The position numbers were made by a program, and so were the translations under genes. 64,000 nucleotides of DNA, from NCBI GenBank assembly GCA_017384225.1, contig JAFNUD010000032.1, positions 36,689 to 100,688 of the forward strand, in the 5' to 3' direction. Under the pieces are notes generated by a model that had not been told where the DNA came from, ran no database searches, and saw only the letters and a list, made by a program, of their open reading frames with translations. This DNA comes from Paludibacteraceae bacterium (GTDB lineage Bacteria > Bacteroidota > Bacteroidia > Bacteroidales > Paludibacteraceae). Below are positions 35,684 through 45,168 of the stretch, one piece after another (the first letter of the stretch is position 1; each line of letters begins with the position of its first letter).

Positions 35684-37090
35684 ATGAACGAAACTCGTAC
35701 TATCAACCTAAATGGTTTGGTATATCACATCGACAAAGATGCGTATCAAGTGTTAAGTGATTATCTACACGATATTGAGACACGTCTGCCCGCTAATGAC
35801 CGTCAAGAAGTGATGGGCGACATTGAATCGCGCATCGCAGAACTCTTTCAAAAAGCGTTGTTCGCTAAGAACACACAAGTCGTTACCATGGAGATGGTAC
35901 ACAGCATTCAATCGCAAATTGGCGCACCTACAGAGTTCGGCGAGAACCGCCGCCCGAAAGTAAAAGTAGATAAGTCACAAAATGCAGGTTGCGGACGCGT
36001 GCTGAGCATTGTGCTCAATGTCATATTGGCGATATTGGCATTGCCTGTGATTATATTCGGACTGACTGTACTATGTGCGTTGGTGCTTACACTCTTTGGT
36101 GTGACCGTGGCAGGAACCACCACATTGGGAGCTATATTGCCTATTTATCCTGCCTTAGCAGATGTCTTGTCGAATGGCAATGGTGCCGTTATCCTGCTCA
36201 TGCTGGTGACACTACTGCTCATCGTGGTATTGCCCATCGTGATGATTGTACACAGCATCGTAACATATATGCGTACACGACGCGGACCTAAAGCCCGTTT
36301 CTGGTGGATTACCATACTATTATGGATAGCATCAATCGTTTTTTGGGGTGCTTCGCTGCTTAGATTGTATCACGCATACGAGCATGCTTCTCAAATCCTG
36401 AGCACGATGGCTATTGACGGCTTTGATGTGGACGATGCAGGTATAGCCACCTCCGTGTTGCAGTTGGATGCATACCACAGCGTCGAGCTCCGCGGAGCCG
36501 CAGAGTTGCATCTGAGCCACGCCACTACCCCTTCGACCACCTTGACCACGAACATGCTACAATCAATGGTTAGTGGCGAGGAGAACTGGAAGGCAGAGGT
36601 AAGAGATAGCGTACTCTATATAGATGTCACTACGCAAATTCCTATCGAAGATATGATGCTGGATTTTGCCATTGCATCACCTACCCTACGCAAGATTACC
36701 GTATACGGGGCCAGCAAAATTGAGACCCCAGATGGTCATACGCTGCAACAACCCACCTTGACGCTCGACCTCAACGGAGCAGCCGAAGCCGATTTGCAAT
36801 TGCAAGTCAATACCCTGACCGTAGATGCCAAAGGTGCTAGTTCGCTGGAACTGCAGGGCACAGCAGAGTCCACCCACATCACCATCGCTGGTGCAGGCGA
36901 ATTGGATGCTGAATCCTTCGTGGTACAAGATATGCACATCAATTGCGCAGGAGCCAGCGTAGCAGAAGTACATGCACAGCGCGAACTTTGGGCACAAGCT
37001 GCTGGTGCGAGCAAAATTACCTATAAAGGCAATCCTACTATCAAACAGAGCATCGCAGTAGGAGGAAGCATAATTCGCAGAGATAGATAA
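35684..37090 (+). CDS. membrane protein with C-terminal head GIN domain (DUF2807)
   Basis: A 468-residue protein. N-terminal residues 1-100 (INLNGLVYHIDKDAYQVLSD, then IESRIAELF) resemble a cytoplasmic domain common to these proteins. Residues about 105-225 hold three hydrophobic segments. The C-terminal 210 residues form a beta-helix-like GIN domain with repeated 'GAAEL-L', 'GASKIE', 'GAASLEL' and 'GAGELDAE' turns. The domain probably faces the periplasm. ATG 35684 fits the homologous start MNETRTINLNG; the longer reading frame would overlap padR by 46 bases. It ends just before a strong terminator. Confidence 0.8.
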   Translation: MNETRTINLNGLVYHIDKDAYQVLSDYLHDIETRLPANDRQEVMGDIESRIAELFQKALFAKNTQVVTMEMVHSIQSQIGAPTEFGENRRPKVKVDKSQNAGCGRVLSIVLNVILAILALPVIIFGLTVLCALVLTLFGVTVAGTTTLGAILPIYPALADVLSNGNGAVILLMLVTLLLIVVLPIVMIVHSIVTYMRTRRGPKARFWWITILLWIASIVFWGASLLRLYHAYEHASQILSTMAIDGFDVDDAGIATSVLQLDAYHSVELRGAAELHLSHATTPSTTLTTNMLQSMVSGEENWKAEVRDSVLYIDVTTQIPIEDMMLDFAIASPTLRKITVYGASKIETPDGHTLQQPTLTLDLNGAAEADLQLQVNTLTVDAKGASSLELQGTAESTHITIAGAGELDAESFVVQDMHINCAGASVAEVHAQRELWAQAAGASKITYKGNPTIKQSIAVGGSIIRRDR

Positions 37091-37113
37091 GAATAGCAAG
37101 TACATATATACAG

Positions 37114-37138
37114 AAAAAGCGCATTGTTGCGCTTTTTT
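37114..37138 (+). terminator. terminator of the PspC/PadR/GIN operon
   Basis: A 10-bp stem (37114-37123 with 37128-37137), four-base loop, and T-run. Confidence 0.9.
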
Positions 37139-37147
37139 TGTATGGAG

Positions 37148-37179
37148 TTTGCGTATATGAAAAAAAAGTTGTACCTTTG
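37148..37179 (+). promoter_or_regulatory. promoter of ffh
   Basis: TTTG at 37148-37151, 20 bases with an A8 run, TACCTTTG at 37172-37179. The ATG is 23 bases downstream. Confidence 0.8.
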
Positions 37180-37202
37180 CACACAAATTAATATGGAGTA
37201 CT

Positions 37203-38510
37203 ATGTTTGACAATTTATCAGAAAGATTAGAACGATCATTTAAGATTCTCAAAGGTGAAGGTCGTATCACCGAAATCAATATCGCAGAAACCGTAAAGGA
37301 TATCCGCAAAGCCCTACTTGAAGCTGACGTCAACTATAAGACAGCCAAGCAATTTACAGACGAGGTAAAGGCTAAAGCATTGGGTCAAAACGTAATGACA
37401 GCTGTCCGTCCAGGACAACTCATGGTGAAGATTACCCATGATGAGTTGGCAAATTTGATGGGTGGCGAAGCTGCAGATATCAATCTCAAAGGCGCTCCTG
37501 CTGTGATCCTTATGAGCGGTTTGCAAGGTTCGGGTAAAACGACTTTCTCTGCTAAATTGGCAAACTATCTCCAAACAAAGAAAAACAAGAAAGTCATGCT
37601 CGTTGCCTGCGACGTATATCGTCCTGCCGCTATCGAGCAATTGCGTGTGCTTGGAGAGCAAATCAATGCTAAAGTATATACTGGCGAAGGCGAAGCTAAT
37701 CCTGTCATTAAGGCTCAAAAAGCAATTCAAGAGGCCAAAGTATATGGTTACGACGTTGTGATTGTCGATACCGCAGGTCGTTTGGCTGTGGATGAGCAAA
37801 TGATGCAAGAGATCGCTGCTATCAAGCAAGCTATCACTCCACAAGAAACGCTCTTCGTAGTAGATGCCATGACTGGTCAAGATGCGGTCAATACCGCCAA
37901 AGAATTTAACGACCGTCTGGATTTTGATGGCGTAATTCTTACCAAGCTGGATGGCGATGCCCGTGGTGGTGCTGCATTGAGTATCCGTTCGGTCGTACAA
38001 AAACCAATCAAGTTTATTGGTACTGGCGAAAAGATGGATGCATTGGATGTATTCCACCCTTCTCGTATGGCTGACCGTATCTTGGGTATGGGCGACGTAG
38101 TATCACTCGTAGAACGTGCACAAGAGCAATACGACGAAGAAGAAGCACGACGCATCAGCAAGCGAATCGCTAAAAATCAATTCGACTTCAACGATTTCCT
38201 ATCACAATTAGCACAAATCAAAAAGATGGGTTCGATGAAAGAACTCATGGGCATGATTCCAGGCATGAGCAAGGCACTCAAGGATGTAGAGATTAGCGAC
38301 GATGCATTCAAACCTATCGAGGCTATCATATCCTCAATGACACCAGCGGAACGCAGCAACCCAAGCTTGCTCAACGGTAGTCGAAAAAACCGTATTGCTA
38401 AGGGTTCGGGTACCAGCATCGTGGAAGTAAACCGATTCCTCAAGCAGTTTGAGCAAACCAGCAAGATGATGAAGAAAATGCAACAAATGCAAGGTCTCCG
38501 TCGCCGATAA
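37203..38510 (+). CDS. ffh: signal recognition particle GTPase Ffh
   Basis: Ffh binds signal sequences on nascent chains together with 4.5S RNA and docks at FtsY. It has the N domain (1-90), G domain with GLQGSGKTTFSAKLA (about 104-118), DVYRPAAIEQL, DTAGR and TKLDGDARGGAAL. The Met-rich M domain (about 300-435) contains GMIPGMSK and ends KMMKKMQQMQGLRRR. The length of 435 residues is normal. It has its own promoter. A small unknown gene follows after 24 bases. Confidence 0.96.
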   Translation: MFDNLSERLERSFKILKGEGRITEINIAETVKDIRKALLEADVNYKTAKQFTDEVKAKALGQNVMTAVRPGQLMVKITHDELANLMGGEAADINLKGAPAVILMSGLQGSGKTTFSAKLANYLQTKKNKKVMLVACDVYRPAAIEQLRVLGEQINAKVYTGEGEANPVIKAQKAIQEAKVYGYDVVIVDTAGRLAVDEQMMQEIAAIKQAITPQETLFVVDAMTGQDAVNTAKEFNDRLDFDGVILTKLDGDARGGAALSIRSVVQKPIKFIGTGEKMDALDVFHPSRMADRILGMGDVVSLVERAQEQYDEEEARRISKRIAKNQFDFNDFLSQLAQIKKMGSMKELMGMIPGMSKALKDVEISDDAFKPIEAIISSMTPAERSNPSLLNGSRKNRIAKGSGTSIVEVNRFLKQFEQTSKMMKKMQQMQGLRRR

Positions 38511-38534
38511 ACTGCGGATAAACACAACACCCTC

Positions 38535-38861
38535 ATGACCGTCAAAGAGGTATTTGAACTGCGCCGACAAGGTAAGATAGAAGAGGCATATCAGACTATC
38601 CTACCTATGTACAAAGTGCATCATGGTAAATATACCACATTAGCCATGTTTTGGTGTGCAGCGGACATGATGAATCTCTTGCTAACTCGTGCTACAGACA
38701 ATGATTCTATATCATTAGCATCACTGAAAGAAGCAGAAAAAATATATATCAGTTTACAAAAACTTCATTCTCAAATCCATGATGAGAATGAAGTTTGTAA
38801 ACAGACCTTAATCAACTTGGGAGAAGCACTCCAAGCGACTCGTATTCGAGTAAGCCAATAA
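38535..38861 (+). CDS. small helical protein of unknown function
   Basis: A 108-residue, entirely helical-looking protein. EVFELRRQGKIEEAYQTILP resembles the first helix pair of a TPR, and KEAEKIYISLQKLHSQ a second. No signal peptide or membrane segment is present. It follows ffh by 24 bases with no terminator between, so it is likely co-transcribed. Similar small 'ELR--GR-EEAY' proteins occur in other Bacteroidota, I believe, but I know no function. Coding status is supported by its reasonable codon use and intact frame. Confidence 0.65.
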   Translation: MTVKEVFELRRQGKIEEAYQTILPMYKVHHGKYTTLAMFWCAADMMNLLLTRATDNDSISLASLKEAEKIYISLQKLHSQIHDENEVCKQTLINLGEALQATRIRVSQ

Positions 38862-38878
38862 GCCAGTTATTGATATCC

Positions 38879-39736
38879 TTATACCAACGAGCGAATTAGA
38901 GTCTCCTCATCGCCTGGCAATAGATAAATCGGTGGTATTTCAATCATCGTATAAGCCCCATAGCGTCCTTCACGTTGCATTCGCACCGCTGCACGAGCAC
39001 AAGAAACCATGATCTGACCCGTCAAAGCTGGATTATTGATAGTCATGTTAAATGAGAAACGCTGATTATGGGTATCGCCTGACACTCCCTCACGCACCAA
39101 ATTCACACCATGCGCCACATTGTTGAGGTTCTCCACAGAATCCACAACAATCATATGCGTATCATCATGAGCAAAATAATCATCCTTCAGCAAGAGTGCT
39201 TCTACTTCGGCTGCATTGGCTCCTTCTTCCAATTCCACATACACCATGCGACGGTGTACACCCGTACCCAACGGAATAGTCATCGATAGCGCATCTTTCA
39301 CTCCAGCAATAGCCTTTGCTGCCACGGTATGCCCCATCGAACGACCAGGACCAAAATTAGTATATGTAATACCTTTTGGCGCCATAGCCAAGAGCAAAGC
39401 ACGCACCACCGAATCAGACCCAGGATCCCAACCCGCCGATACAATACTTACCGCACGGTTGACTTGGTTTAGAATAGTCAATGATTGGCGCAAAGCATAT
39501 ATCTGCGTGTGAACATCAAACGAATCCACAGTACAGATACCTTTTTCTATCACGCGCGTAGCATACTGCTCCACCTCGCGCGTAGGCGTACAAACCAAAG
39601 CCACATCGGCTTGCATATCCTCCAATGAATCATTGTGATGATAGATACCCGCCAACTCCATATCAGGAGCTGCATTGATGGCTGCTTCGGCTGCACGACC
39701 GATATTGCCATAACCTAAAATTGCTACACGAATCAT
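38879..39736 (-). CDS. ddh: meso-diaminopimelate D-dehydrogenase
   Basis: An NADPH enzyme that converts L-tetrahydrodipicolinate plus ammonia to meso-diaminopimelate in one step, for lysine and peptidoglycan synthesis. The N-terminus VAILGYGNIGRAAEAA binds NADP. SAGWDPGSDSVVRALL and TYTNFGPGRSMGHTVAAKAI are strongly characteristic. The length of 285 residues is slightly shorter than the Corynebacterium enzyme. A -7 box TACTTTTG lies on the minus strand at 39760-39753, about 17 bases upstream of the ATG. It is convergent with the small gene after ffh. Confidence 0.92.
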   Translation of the reverse strand: MIRVAILGYGNIGRAAEAAINAAPDMELAGIYHHNDSLEDMQADVALVCTPTREVEQYATRVIEKGICTVDSFDVHTQIYALRQSLTILNQVNRAVSIVSAGWDPGSDSVVRALLLAMAPKGITYTNFGPGRSMGHTVAAKAIAGVKDALSMTIPLGTGVHRRMVYVELEEGANAAEVEALLLKDDYFAHDDTHMIVVDSVENLNNVAHGVNLVREGVSGDTHNQRFSFNMTINNPALTGQIMVSCARAAVRMQREGRYGAYTMIEIPPIYLLPGDEETLIRSLV

Positions 39737-39782
39737 GATTGCTCTTTATTTGCAAAAGTACAACTTTTTTCAAGGAATAAAA

Positions 39783-39809
39783 AAATGGACTCTTTCTTGG
39801 AATCCATTT
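39783..39809 (-). terminator. terminator after tRNA-Gln(CTG)
   Basis: On the minus strand, AAATGGA (39809-39803) pairs with TCCATTT (39789-39783), with a T-run following. It lies five bases after the tRNA 3' end. Confidence 0.72.
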
Positions 39810-39814
39810 CTTTG

Positions 39815-39885
39815 TTGCCAAACTAGGACTCGAACCCAGACAGACAGAACCAGAATCTGTAGTGCTACCATTACACCATTTGGCA
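39815..39885 (-). tRNA. tRNA-Gln(CTG)
   Basis: A 71-base cloverleaf on the minus strand: acceptor TGCCAAA/TTTGGCA, discriminator A, anticodon loop TTCTGGT (anticodon CTG), T loop GGTTCGAGTCC. It lies 80 bases downstream of rplS on the same strand without its own clear promoter, so it may be co-transcribed. CCA is not encoded. Confidence 0.95.
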
Positions 39886-39965
39886 ATATCGTGACACCTA
39901 AAAACCTTTAAAACCTTTAGAACTTCTAAAACTCTTAAAACTTCTTAAACTGTCACGAAGTGACA

Positions 39966-40319
39966 TTACTTCACGCGGCGCTCTGGAATACGAGCTTTCT
40001 TACCAGTAAGAGCACGCAAGTAGTACAATTTAGAGCGACGAACTTTACCGTATTTGTTCACAGTAATTTTCTCAATGAATGGGCTATCCATAGGGAAGAT
40101 ACGCTCTACACCTACGTTACCTGACATCTTGCGAACTGTAAAGCGCTTCTTGTCACCGCTACCGTGGATGCAAATTACATCACCGCGGAACTCTTGGATA
40201 CGCTCCTTGTTACCCTCTTTAATACGATAAGCCACAGTCACTTGATCACCTGCAGCGAATGCTGGAAACTCTTTCTTCTCGCCAGCGAATGCCTCTTCGG
40301 CAATTTTCATTAAATCCAT
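39966..40319 (-). CDS. rplS: 50S ribosomal protein L19
   Basis: A 117-residue protein at the 30S-50S interface. [29 protein letters not shown] (quoted in part), the middle [18 protein letters not shown] and the end [18 protein letters not shown] are characteristic. A 6-bp hairpin TGTCAC/GTGACA follows the stop at about 39950-39964, then an A/T-rich spacer leads to tRNA-Gln(CTG). Confidence 0.96.
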   Translation of the reverse strand: MDLMKIAEEAFAGEKKEFPAFAAGDQVTVAYRIKEGNKERIQEFRGDVICIHGSGDKKRFTVRKMSGNVGVERIFPMDSPFIEKITVNKYGKVRRSKLYYLRALTGKKARIPERRVK

Positions 40320-40429
40320 TTCGATTTATTTGTTTTAATGGGTTAAATAACTATAGTATACACTACTGTTCGAGCCACAAAAATGCGTACTCTATGCTGA
40401 TCGCCAGAGACTATAGTCGAAAATCGGTG

Positions 40430-40461
40430 CAAAGGTAGTGCTTTTTTTTCAACTGACCAAA
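40430..40461 (-). promoter_or_regulatory. promoter of rplS
   Basis: On the minus strand, TTTG (40461-40458), 20 bases with A8, TACCTTTG (40437-40430). The leader is about 105 bases. Similar in the spacer to the tRNA-His and tRNA-Gln(TTG) promoters. Confidence 0.8.
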
Positions 40462-40477
40462 TTATACAGCAAAAAAA

Positions 40478-40509
40478 TTTGCATATATCAGAAAAAAATA
40501 GTACTTTTG
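40478..40509 (+). promoter_or_regulatory. promoter of tyrS
   Basis: TTTG at 40478-40481, 20 bases with an A-run, TACTTTTG at 40502-40509. tyrS starts 37 bases downstream. Divergent from the rplS promoter. Confidence 0.78.
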
Positions 40510-40546
40510 CAGCCGTTTTTTAGATAATCACACCTTTATTACATAT

Positions 40547-41842
40547 ATGAAACAGAATTTTGTAGAAGAACTGCGTTGGCGTGGTATGTTGCAAGACATG
40601 ATGCCAGGCACTGAAGAACAACTCATGAAAGAACCTACCGCAGCTTACTTGGGTATTGATCCTACTGCGGATAGTCTGCATATTGGTCACCTCTGCGGTA
40701 TCATGATGCTCAAGCACTTGCAAAACGCAGGTCACAAGCCTATTGCCCTGATTGGTGGTGCTACTGGTATGATTGGTGACCCTAGTGGTAAGTCGGCTGA
40801 GCGTAACCTCTTAGACGAAGCTACTTTGCGCCACAACCAAGAGTGCATCAAGGCACAATTGAGCCGATTCCTCACCTTCGGAGAAGGCGAGAATGCCGCG
40901 GAATTGGTGAATAACTACGATTGGATGAAGGACTACACTTTCCTCGATTTTGCACGTGAGGTAGGAAAACTCATTACCGTCAATTATATGATGGCAAAGG
41001 ATTCTGTAAAGAAGCGTTTCAACGGCGAGGCAAGTCAAGGTATGTCGTTTACCGAGTTCACCTATCAATTGCTCCAAGGATACGACTACGTATATCTCAA
41101 CAAGCACAAAAACTGCAAGCTCCAGATGGGCGGTAGCGACCAATGGGGCAATATCACCACAGGTACCGAGCTCATCAAGAAGATGGGTGGTGGCGAAGCA
41201 TTTGCACTCACCTGCCCGCTTATTACCAAAGCCGATGGTGGCAAGTTTGGTAAGACAGAAAGCGGTAATATCTGGTTGGATCGCAAATACACTAGCCCTT
41301 ATCGTTTCTACCAATTCTGGTTGAACGTGAGCGACGACGATGCTAAACGCTACATTCGTATCTTCACATGCCTTAACAAAGAAACGATTGATGCCCTTAT
41401 CGAAGAGCATGACCAAGCGCCTCACACACGCGCCTTGCAAAAGCGTTTGGCAGAAGAGGTGACTGTGATGGTACATAGTCGTGAAGATTATGAGGCGGCT
41501 GTAGAGGCAAGCAATATCCTATTTGGCAACGCCACTTACGAGGCTTTGAGCAAGTTGGACGAAGAGACATTCTTGCAAGTGTTTGATGGCATTGAGAAGC
41601 ACGAGATCAGCATCGAAGAATTGCAAGCGGGTATTCCTCCATTGGATCTTTTGGCAGAGAAAACCAATATCTTCCCATCCAAGGGCGAGGCACGCAAGAT
41701 GATTATGGCAAATGGTTTCTCTGTAAATAAAGAGAAGTTCACTGATCCACAAAAACCTTTCACTACAGATATGCTACTCAATGGCAAGTATATCTTGTGC
41801 CAAAAAGGCAAGAAAAACTACTATATTGTAGAGGCAAAGTAA
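40547..41842 (+). CDS. tyrS: tyrosine--tRNA ligase
   Basis: A class I synthetase of 431 residues. [17 protein letters not shown] has the HIGH motif, [17 protein letters not shown] follows, and the KMSKS-like motif is [23 protein letters not shown] is the tyrosine-binding helix. The C-terminal S4 RNA-binding domain covers about 350-425 ([19 protein letters not shown]). It is followed by a hairpin terminator at 41871. Confidence 0.96.
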   Translation: MKQNFVEELRWRGMLQDMMPGTEEQLMKEPTAAYLGIDPTADSLHIGHLCGIMMLKHLQNAGHKPIALIGGATGMIGDPSGKSAERNLLDEATLRHNQECIKAQLSRFLTFGEGENAAELVNNYDWMKDYTFLDFAREVGKLITVNYMMAKDSVKKRFNGEASQGMSFTEFTYQLLQGYDYVYLNKHKNCKLQMGGSDQWGNITTGTELIKKMGGGEAFALTCPLITKADGGKFGKTESGNIWLDRKYTSPYRFYQFWLNVSDDDAKRYIRIFTCLNKETIDALIEEHDQAPHTRALQKRLAEEVTVMVHSREDYEAAVEASNILFGNATYEALSKLDEETFLQVFDGIEKHEISIEELQAGIPPLDLLAEKTNIFPSKGEARKMIMANGFSVNKEKFTDPQKPFTTDMLLNGKYILCQKGKKNYYIVEAK

Positions 41843-41870
41843 ATAATCGTAAAAACGATATAGATACTTA

Positions 41871-41907
41871 AAAAATCGCTGTTGGCAATGCCAGCAGCGA
41901 TTTTTAA
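41871..41907 (+). terminator. terminator of tyrS
   Basis: Outer arms AAAAATCGCTG/CAGCGATTTTT (41871-41881 and 41895-41905) with an inner TGGC/GCCA extension. It lies 29 bases beyond the stop. Confidence 0.88.
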
Positions 41908-41953
41908 ATAAAAGTAGCACATTCGAAGTAAAAATCTAAAAAACTTCAGATTT

Positions 41954-41985
41954 GCTTGCATAATTACAAAAAACTTTGTAACTTT
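41954..41985 (+). promoter_or_regulatory. promoter of secreted-protein cluster 1
   Basis: -33 TTG at 41955-41957, 20 bases, TAACTTTG at 41978-41985. The following leader and signal-peptide codons are nearly copied at the start of cluster 2 (47871 onward). Confidence 0.72.
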
Positions 41986-42009
41986 GCAGAAATTTTACAT
42001 AACAATACT

Positions 42010-42498
42010 ATGAGAAAATTATTTACCATCGCATTGTTTGTACTAGGTATGTACAATGCATCTACGTTGATATTTGCACAAGAACCAAGTAGTTTGCATG
42101 TGCAACAGATAGATGGAACGGTGCAATCTGCCTTGCTGGTAAGTATTCAGCATATTACATTTGAAGAAGATGTATTGGTAATAACAACTTCTGAAGGCGA
42201 ATTCCGCTTGCCATTGGATAATGTAGAGAAACTTACTTTTGGTAATGAGATAGCTTCCTCGATTAAAGATGTGAATACTAACTCCATTCATATTTCCAAA
42301 TCAGGTAACCAACTAACAATAAAGAGTGAATACGCAATCAAGCAACTTTATTTAGTAGATATATCGGGGCGAATACTTACATGTGAAAGACTTGCCTCTG
42401 TCACTGAGAAAACAATTGTTCTACCTAACGAAGGCGTGTTTATATTATTTATGAAAACAAGCCAAGGATATGTTGCAAGGAAAGTAATTAATAATTGA
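42010..42498 (+). CDS. secreted protein with T9SS-like C-terminal domain
   Basis: A 162-residue exported protein: signal peptide RKLFTIALFVLGMYNASTLIFA, then a short domain with VQSALLVSIQHITFEEDVLV and the DNVEKLTFG turn that is common in small Bacteroidota secreted proteins. The last 70 residues (KQLYLVDISGRIL to LPNEGVFILFMKTS and YVARKVINN) follow the type A sorting-domain plan of type IX secretion cargo. The function of the mature part is unknown. The promoter and signal peptide are near duplicates of those of the gene at 47903. Confidence 0.72.
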   Translation: MRKLFTIALFVLGMYNASTLIFAQEPSSLHVQQIDGTVQSALLVSIQHITFEEDVLVITTSEGEFRLPLDNVEKLTFGNEIASSIKDVNTNSIHISKSGNQLTIKSEYAIKQLYLVDISGRILTCERLASVTEKTIVLPNEGVFILFMKTSQGYVARKVINN

Positions 42499-42519
42499 TG
42501 ATTAAACATCTATAATCTT

Positions 42520-43020
42520 ATGAAAAAGATTTTATTTTTAGGAGCAATGTTTGTGATGGCATTAACTCTATCCGCACAACAGCAAATGTACGTGTGGCAA
42601 TTTGGAGAGAAAGTAGTTTTTGAACTAGCAGATGTTGATAGCATCACCTTTGGCGAGCCATTACCTCCATCTGGTTGGGCTGATGTGTATATCATAGATA
42701 TTGACTCAACCACCACATGTTGTGGCATTGATAGTTTTACAATTAGATCTCCATGGATACAAGACCATGTTAATACACTCATTGCAGATACAACAAAAAA
42801 ATACGAGTTGCCAACTACTTTGACAATAGAACATTACATTGATAGTAATAACCAAGACTTCTTTATTGAGCAATATGAATGGGATAGGAATCGTTTGTAC
42901 GACTGTGAAGGTAATATCTTAGAAGAAAAGGAAGGCTATTATGTAATAGAGTTGCCTAAAGACGCCAAAGAATATAAGATGATTGTTGAAGTATCAATAG
43001 GACGATTCCCAAATATCTAA
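42520..43020 (+). CDS. small secreted protein of unknown function
   Basis: A 166-residue protein with a signal peptide KKILFLGAMFVMALTLSA. The mature N-terminus MYVWQFGEKVVFELADVDSI and ITFG is a short motif shared with the preceding gene (DNVEKLTFG) and is common in secreted Bacteroidota proteins. It then has an acidic remainder with two Cys in TTCCGID. No enzyme motif or sorting tail is seen. It lies 21 bases after the previous gene, in the same presumed operon. Confidence 0.68.
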   Translation: MKKILFLGAMFVMALTLSAQQQMYVWQFGEKVVFELADVDSITFGEPLPPSGWADVYIIDIDSTTTCCGIDSFTIRSPWIQDHVNTLIADTTKKYELPTTLTIEHYIDSNNQDFFIEQYEWDRNRLYDCEGNILEEKEGYYVIELPKDAKEYKMIVEVSIGRFPNI

Positions 43021-43031
43021 ATTGTAATATT

Positions 43032-43703
43032 ATGAGAAAACTATTATTTACACTGCTGAGTATCGTTCCAATAGCCGTATTGGGACAGGACTATTATTGG
43101 TATGATGGTACGAAAATTCCATTGGAAAGAGGTAATCAGGAATATATCATATATGATGATTCCTTGCTTTTAGAATTAGATAAAGAGAAATTGATTGAAA
43201 CTGGAATTGTTTCATACCCAGAAAAGGTTAATCTGAAATGGGGGATTACCAAACCTGGTGCTGTTTTTGAAGATATAGAACACATATTCTATAGGACGTC
43301 TTCCTATAAAGACAGTGAGGATGAGAACATGTTTGTAACCCATCGCTTTTATGTTAAGCTTAAAAGTAGCAATGACTTATCAGTATTGCAAAATTTGGCA
43401 AAGCAGTACAATGTAGAAATCGAAAAAGAAAGTACTTTACCATTATGGTATATTTTAAGATGTGGGTTACCATCTGTATTCAATGCATTAGAATTAGCCA
43501 ATAAATTTTACGAAACGGAATTATTTGCAGCTTCAGAGCCTGAATTTATAGGAGGTATATATCCTGACAATGATGTAACAGCAATCAATCATGTCATCAA
43601 CAATCAGTCTGAAAGAACCAAAAAGACGCTCCATAATGGAATCTTGATTATTGAAAGTGATGGAAAGACTTATAATATTATGGGAGTAGAAATAACTAAA
43701 TAA
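43032..43703 (+). CDS. orphan subtilase-propeptide-like secreted protein
   Basis: A 223-residue protein with a signal peptide ending near VLGQ. Its mature part aligns by eye with the propeptide of the protease at 50389: YYWYDGTKIPLERG versus YYYYQGERVPIVIN, HRFYVKLKSSNDLSVLQNLA versus NCFYVKLHHYSDTTILKNIV, and ALELANKFYETELFAASEPEF versus the SLEMSNYFYETGYFEDIDPGF region. No Asp-His-Ser catalytic domain follows. It instead ends in the tail GKTYNIMGVEITK shared with the next two genes. It may inhibit a subtilase or be a decayed protease. Confidence 0.7.
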   Translation: MRKLLFTLLSIVPIAVLGQDYYWYDGTKIPLERGNQEYIIYDDSLLLELDKEKLIETGIVSYPEKVNLKWGITKPGAVFEDIEHIFYRTSSYKDSEDENMFVTHRFYVKLKSSNDLSVLQNLAKQYNVEIEKESTLPLWYILRCGLPSVFNALELANKFYETELFAASEPEFIGGIYPDNDVTAINHVINNQSERTKKTLHNGILIIESDGKTYNIMGVEITK

Positions 43704-43723
43704 CCCTATACATTCTTATACTT

Positions 43724-45145
43724 ATGAAACGAGCATTATTATTTCTCTTTTGTGCGCTGATGAGTGCGCAAATTTTCGCAGAAACTGAGTTTGGTGCCAG
43801 TTTCCCAATACTCGCATATTTACAGCGAACCACTTGCACCTACCTGGAAGGAGATGAGCAAAACTATACGCTCAATACATTGAATTTTAATCACGATAAT
43901 ATGTGCTATATCAACGATGTGGCGTATGTGCAGCACAATGGTTTCTTTTTCCGTGAAGAAAATGGCAAGATACTCGTTTATAGCGAGCCAGCAAAGAAAG
44001 ATTTAGTTTTGTATGATTTTACTTTGCAATTAGGCGATACCTTGACTACTGTCAATATTGATGGTGTGGGATACGGCGATGCGGAGATGTTAAAATTTGT
44101 AATGGTTGATTATCCTGTAACTGTTGATGGGAACACTGCTACCATTGATACTCTAATTGTTACCGATGTATCAACTATCGTGCTATTGGATAGTAACGAA
44201 TACAAAAAATGGACATTCAGCAACGGTATGGAGTATGTAGAAAGTATAGGTAGCTTAGGTTACGATTTCTTCCCTACAATTAAACCTTACCCTGGGGATC
44301 TTGCATGTGTCCCAACCTGTTGCATAGAGTATCGTCTTGTTTGTGTATCGTTGTACGATAAACTTCGTTATCAAATGGATGACAAGCAAATGGAGCTTAT
44401 GGGTATGGACTGTCCATGTGTTTCGTGGGCAGGGAAATGGGCAAATCAATGGAATGTATTAGCATCCAGCGGAATGCCATTTGAGCCGACTGCACGAACT
44501 TGGCAGTACAAGTTGGAGCAAGACACCACCATTAATGACATAAAATACAAAGCAGTTACTCGTCATTGGACTGCCGATCCGACCCATACCGAATATGTGG
44601 CTGCGGTACGCTTTACTGAAAATCAAAAAGTTTTTATCTACTATGATAATGCCGAATACCTATTGTACGACTTTGACTATAATCTTTACCTTGGAGACAC
44701 ACTTGAGGTGTTTTCTGGAACCAACAACTACGAACATTTCAAAACATTGAAATATGTAATTGATAATGTAGAGCAAACTTGTGGTGGAATCACAGAATCT
44801 ATTTTCTACATGAATATGCTAGATCCAATAACAGAGGAGATTACTGGTCTTCCTTTGGTTTGGGAGGAATTTGTTGGCTCGCATGAGGGCTTTGTGCAAG
44901 GAGTCAATCAAACGGAGGGTGGTTATGCTTATCATCTCCTATGCGCATATCATAATGACGGTTTGCGTTATAGCACAAATTACGGAGAATTTTCTCAATA
45001 CGGTTGCGAGTACAACACAACAACTGATGTGCAAGATGTTACCTCAACTACTTCTCCATTCTCAAAAACTCTCCTAAATGGTCATTTGGTGATTATCCGT
45101 GACGGCAAGACCTATAATGTCATGGGAATGGAAGTAACAAAATAG
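43724..45145 (+). CDS. secreted protein with internal duplication
   Basis: A 473-residue exported protein (signal peptide KRALLFLFCALMSAQIFA). Two related halves are visible: in the first, FFREENGKILVYSEPAKKDL then VLYDFTLQLGDTL; in the second, VRFTENQKVFIYYDNAEYLLYDFDYNLYLGDTL (quoted in part). The first half also has KKWTFSNGMEYVESIGSLG. This module resembles hypothetical secreted proteins of Bacteroidales; no activity is known. The C-terminus GKTYNVMGMEVTK is the tail shared with its neighbours. It is a paralogue of the single-module protein downstream. Confidence 0.72.
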   Translation: MKRALLFLFCALMSAQIFAETEFGASFPILAYLQRTTCTYLEGDEQNYTLNTLNFNHDNMCYINDVAYVQHNGFFFREENGKILVYSEPAKKDLVLYDFTLQLGDTLTTVNIDGVGYGDAEMLKFVMVDYPVTVDGNTATIDTLIVTDVSTIVLLDSNEYKKWTFSNGMEYVESIGSLGYDFFPTIKPYPGDLACVPTCCIEYRLVCVSLYDKLRYQMDDKQMELMGMDCPCVSWAGKWANQWNVLASSGMPFEPTARTWQYKLEQDTTINDIKYKAVTRHWTADPTHTEYVAAVRFTENQKVFIYYDNAEYLLYDFDYNLYLGDTLEVFSGTNNYEHFKTLKYVIDNVEQTCGGITESIFYMNMLDPITEEITGLPLVWEEFVGSHEGFVQGVNQTEGGYAYHLLCAYHNDGLRYSTNYGEFSQYGCEYNTTTDVQDVTSTTSPFSKTLLNGHLVIIRDGKTYNVMGMEVTK

Positions 45146-45168
45146 CCACCTTATAAATACTTACACTT

